The translations under genes were made by a program, and so were the position numbers. Shown in pieces: positions 61,455 through 64,000 of a stretch of 64,000 nucleotides of DNA (positions are counted from its first letter, which is position 1; each line of letters starts with the position of its first letter). Location: the NCBI GenBank assembly GCA_013285405.1, contig CP053446.1, positions 905,985 to 969,984 on the forward strand, read 5' to 3'. The notes beneath the pieces are model-generated. The model was not told the origin of the DNA. It saw nothing but the letters and a program-made list of their open reading frames with translations, and did not search any database. The stretch is from Ignavibacteriota bacterium. GTDB lineage: Bacteria; Bacteroidota; Ignavibacteria; Ignavibacteriales; Ignavibacteriaceae.

Positions 61455-61737
61455 AACTGTTCTCTGAATTACTACAAATTTGTGGATTTCAATTCCACGT
61501 TTTTCCAATATTTTATGGTTTCACACCCAAAATATTAAAAATATTCAATCTTTTTCAAATAGAGGTCAGTAATATCAGAACTCTTGAATCTAAGCTCAAA
61601 ACCAAAAAATTACAGAAAGGAATAAATCATAATTGAATAATCGTAGAAAGGTTATCTATAACATCAGAAATTGAGTAAGTTTATTTTGTGAGCAATAGAA
61701 AATTTTACTATAAAGGCGACTCTGGTTGTCGCCATTT

Positions 61738-62586
61738 CTATTTCAAGTACACTTCAAACCACTTTCTTCTCAATTCATCAACTTCTTTTCTGTGTTTTTT
61801 CAAAAAGTGATCGCCATCCTCAAATAGTTCCAGGCGATATTGATAATTCAGTTTCTTAAATTTTTCTGCAATGTTTATGCTTTGTTCAACCGTAACCGTC
61901 TCATCACTTTTCCCGTGCATAATCAAATAAGGTATGTTCGGAAGCTTATTAACAAAATTTATTACCGTTCTTTCATCCACTTTTTCTTCAAAATCTTTTT
62001 CACCAATAAATTTTTTATAGATTGAAATTTTGCTGTCATTGAATACCGCATAACTTTTGAAATCAGAAATTGCAGCAACAAGAACAGCACATCGGAAATT
62101 TGAATTTCTAAGTAATGTAAGATAAGTCATCATTCCACCTCGGCTCCAGCCTTCAATTCCCCATTTTGTTGTGTCTGCATTTTCAATTTCACCAGCCAAT
62201 GGAATTAAGTTCAGCACATCATCCACATCATCGCCGCCAAATTCATCCTGTCCTTCGCCGCCGTCGTTACCGCGATATTGAGAAGCAAACACAACATATC
62301 CCCAGCTTGCAAGCTGTCCAAAAATTCCTCGTGCTGTAAAAGTATCAATAGCTCCTTTGTTACCAATCCCACCCCTATTCCAGATTACACACGGAAATTT
62401 CTGTGAATTATCCTTCGGATAAGAAATATATCCTCTAACTTTAACTCCATCAGAAGAATAAAAAATCTTTTCAGTTATAGTGTTAACCAAAATGTCATCT
62501 CCCCATCCACTCGCAATCATTTTATTTTGCGAATCAGTAAGGAATATTTCCTTCCTTTCGAGAATAGCAGTTTTTGTTTTGCCCAT
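61738..62586 (-). CDS. Prolyl-oligopeptidase-family serine hydrolase
   Basis: 282 residues of the S9-like alpha/beta hydrolase fold. The catalytic Ser is in GIEGWSRGGMMTYL (near residue 140), the Asp in HGKSDETVTV and the His in EDGDHFLKKH. The N-terminal propeller of true S9 enzymes is missing, so it may be an esterase or aminopeptidase-like hydrolase. The spacer upstream of it overlaps the start of the DUF192 gene's frame. After the stop, GGCGAC-TCTGGTT-GTCGCC (about 61719-61737) is a short hairpin, but the T-run is poor. Confidence 0.88.
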   Translation of the reverse strand: MGKTKTAILERKEIFLTDSQNKMIASGWGDDILVNTITEKIFYSSDGVKVRGYISYPKDNSQKFPCVIWNRGGIGNKGAIDTFTARGIFGQLASWGYVVFASQYRGNDGGEGQDEFGGDDVDDVLNLIPLAGEIENADTTKWGIEGWSRGGMMTYLTLLRNSNFRCAVLVAAISDFKSYAVFNDSKISIYKKFIGEKDFEEKVDERTVINFVNKLPNIPYLIMHGKSDETVTVEQSINIAEKFKKLNYQYRLELFEDGDHFLKKHRKEVDELRRKWFEVYLK

Positions 62587-62658
62587 TCTTCCGAACCTTT
62601 AATTAAATTTAAGAGTCTATTAACTATATTAATACCCGCAAATATCGGAATTAATATT

Positions 62659-63228
62659 ATGGGTAAAAAGAATCTTAAAAGAAAGCAGGAAGTTTCTGCT
62701 TCATTAAAAAGAAATTATAAATCATTAATTATGAAAATCGGGATTGCAGTTGCAGCATTATTAGCTGGTATTATTTTTATTTTTAATAACTGCAATGATG
62801 AGAATAGCGAAATGCATTATTATAAATTTAAGAAAGAAGGTGAACTTACTTTTACTGATTCAGTTGGAAATCAAATTATAAAAATCGATGTCGAAATTGC
62901 TGACAATGATTATGAACGGCAACTTGGTTTGATGAACCGGCAAAGTATGGAAGAAATGCAGGGAATGTTGTTCATATTCCCTGAAGAAAGATTTCAATCC
63001 TTCTGGATGTTGAACACACTCTTTTCTCTGGATATACTTTTCATTAATAGCAATAAAGAAATTGTCACTATCCATAAAAACACAACTCCGCTATCAGAGC
63101 AAAGTTATCCTTCATCAAAGCCGGCTATTTATGTTCTGGAAGTAAACGCAGGATTTTGTGAAAGACATAATATTAAACTTGGTGATAAGATTTACTGGAT
63201 CGGGGGAAGACTTTCAATTTCAAATTGA
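62659..63228 (+). CDS. Membrane-anchored DUF192 protein
   Basis: 189 residues from ATG 62659 (a frame of 44 codons before it lies in the neighbour's region and has no support). A membrane helix at about 25-45 (IMKIGIAVAALLAGIIFIFN) anchors a DUF192 beta domain: YERQLGLMNRQSMEEMQGMLFIFP, FWMLNTLFSLDILFI and GDKIYWIGG. DUF192 proteins are small secreted or periplasmic beta folds of unknown function. The start is an ATG after TTAATATT with no clear ribosome site. The gene overlaps nothing on its strand. Confidence 0.85.
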   Translation: MGKKNLKRKQEVSASLKRNYKSLIMKIGIAVAALLAGIIFIFNNCNDENSEMHYYKFKKEGELTFTDSVGNQIIKIDVEIADNDYERQLGLMNRQSMEEMQGMLFIFPEERFQSFWMLNTLFSLDILFINSNKEIVTIHKNTTPLSEQSYPSSKPAIYVLEVNAGFCERHNIKLGDKIYWIGGRLSISN

Positions 63229-63325
63229 AATAAATTCCAATTATTAAATACCAAAATTCAAACTTTAACGAATTGTAATTTTAAATTTGGATATTATTTG
63301 TGGTTTGATATTTGGAATTTGTGAA

Positions 63326-63913
63326 TTACACTTTGCCGTAAAGTTTATCTTCAACAAGCTCACAAATAATATGTGCAACGGTAATGTGTCCTTCCTGAAT
63401 TCGTTGAACATTTGAAGAAGGAATTAGGATTGGAAAATCAACAATATCTTTCATCTTGCCGCCATTCCCACCAAGAAATCCAATCACTTTCATTTCTTTT
63501 GTATGAGCCATTTCGACAGCTTTAATAACATTTCCTGAATTTCCGCTGGTTGAAATAGCCAGCAGCAGGTCTCCTTTATTGCCTAAACCTTCAACGTTCC
63601 TTGCAAAAACATTTTCGAAACCAATATCATTTCCACCAGCAGTAAGATTTGATGAGTCCGTTGTCAGAGCAATAGCAGGCAGAGCTGGTCTCTGAATGTG
63701 ATGGTTTAGTCTGATCATCAACTCAGTTGCGATGTGCTGACAATCTGCTGCGCTTCCACCGTTGCCGCAAAGCAAAAGTTTGCTGCCGTTTTTGTAACAA
63801 TCGGAAAGCACTTGAACAACATTAATTATATCATCTATCAACTGATATTTTATGTTATGTTTGGTTTCAGCACTTTCGTTCAGAGAGTCAATAATAAATC
63901 TCTTTGCATCCAT
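63326..63913 (-). CDS. gmhA: Sedoheptulose-7-phosphate isomerase
   Basis: 195 residues of the SIS fold: GNGGSAADCQHIATELM (substrate loop), TTDSSNLTAGGNDIGFENVF, the sugar-phosphate-binding ISTSGNSGNVIKAVEMA and the C-terminal HIICELVEDKLYG. GmhA starts ADP-glycero-manno-heptose synthesis for lipopolysaccharide core. The family match is strong. It is the last gene before the window edge and its partners (gmhB, hldE) are not in view. Confidence 0.94.
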   Translation of the reverse strand: MDAKRFIIDSLNESAETKHNIKYQLIDDIINVVQVLSDCYKNGSKLLLCGNGGSAADCQHIATELMIRLNHHIQRPALPAIALTTDSSNLTAGGNDIGFENVFARNVEGLGNKGDLLLAISTSGNSGNVIKAVEMAHTKEMKVIGFLGGNGGKMKDIVDFPILIPSSNVQRIQEGHITVAHIICELVEDKLYGKV

Positions 63914-64000
63914 TTTAATTAATCCGAAACGTTAATAAGATTGGAAAAAATATTTTAGTATTAAGTCAGACTTCAACTGGTAATTTGTAATGAATTGCAT

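Overview
The window looks like a chromosomal segment from an uncultured or little-studied member of the Ignavibacteria (Bacteroidota/Chlorobi lineage). Four lines of evidence point there. The DNA is AT-rich. Several large secreted proteins end in a type IX secretion (T9SS) sorting domain with the YPNPFNP motif. The outer membrane carries a carboxypeptidase-regulatory-domain TonB receptor. Good Shine-Dalgarno sites (AGGAG, GGAGG) precede several genes, whereas most Bacteroidetes use few. The genus is an inference. There is no rRNA, tRNA, CRISPR array, prophage or intact IS element that I can recognise.

Layout. 1-1000: the tail of a Fic protein and an MntA-HepT toxin-antitoxin pair. 1000-6800 (minus strand): carA and carB for carbamoyl phosphate, split by a DUF433/DUF5615 antitoxin/toxin-like pair and a small GIY-YIG nuclease wrapped in palindromic repeats; a textbook intrinsic terminator sits directly before the carA start. 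7100-10700: a PIN-PhoH ATPase, a glycosyltransferase, remnants of T9SS cargo genes, and a diverged, broken second copy of the phoH 3' end. 10700-15800: two large secreted proteins, a DUF3857/transglutaminase/TPR protein and a 14-repeat beta-propeller T9SS cargo. 16200-22300: the pyruvate dehydrogenase genes aceE, aceF and lpd. 22500-27400: a cytochrome c, then a DUF134 regulator preceded by a perfect palindrome, a His-rich NifX-like protein, a TonB receptor and an EamA transporter. 27600-31500: class I aldolase, YpdA-like reductase, a secreted protein, a zinc-ribbon miniprotein and a HAD phosphatase. 31500-45000: T9SS M14 carboxypeptidase, a REC/PEP-synthase-like protein, gdhA, an M24 peptidase, a T9SS GH5 mannanase-like protein, aat, carbamate kinase and an outer-membrane barrel. 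45100-64000: an orphan MlaF-like ATPase, a barrel-SppA fusion, M2 peptidase, DinB, a lamin-tail protein, SDR, a DUF3109-rpoN-ICMT-hslV-hslU cluster, a DUF4143 ATPase, a prolyl-oligopeptidase-like hydrolase, DUF192 and gmhA.

Most genes are housekeeping or degradative: central carbon (PDH, aldolase), nitrogen (carAB, gdhA, carbamate kinase), protein turnover (HslUV, Aat, SppA, M2, M14, M24), and secreted polymer degradation. The picture is a heterotroph that feeds on proteins and polysaccharides.

The most distinctive feature is the density of short palindromic repeat families. They lie in spacers and also in frame inside genes (carB, aceF, a T9SS cargo, a zinc-ribbon gene), much like Rickettsia palindromic elements. 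One family encloses, and supplies the stop codon of, the GIY-YIG nuclease, which makes that locus the best candidate here for an undescribed repeat-mobilising system. The second candidate is the DUF134/palindrome/His-rich NifX/TonB receptor block, a possible metal-responsive regulon.
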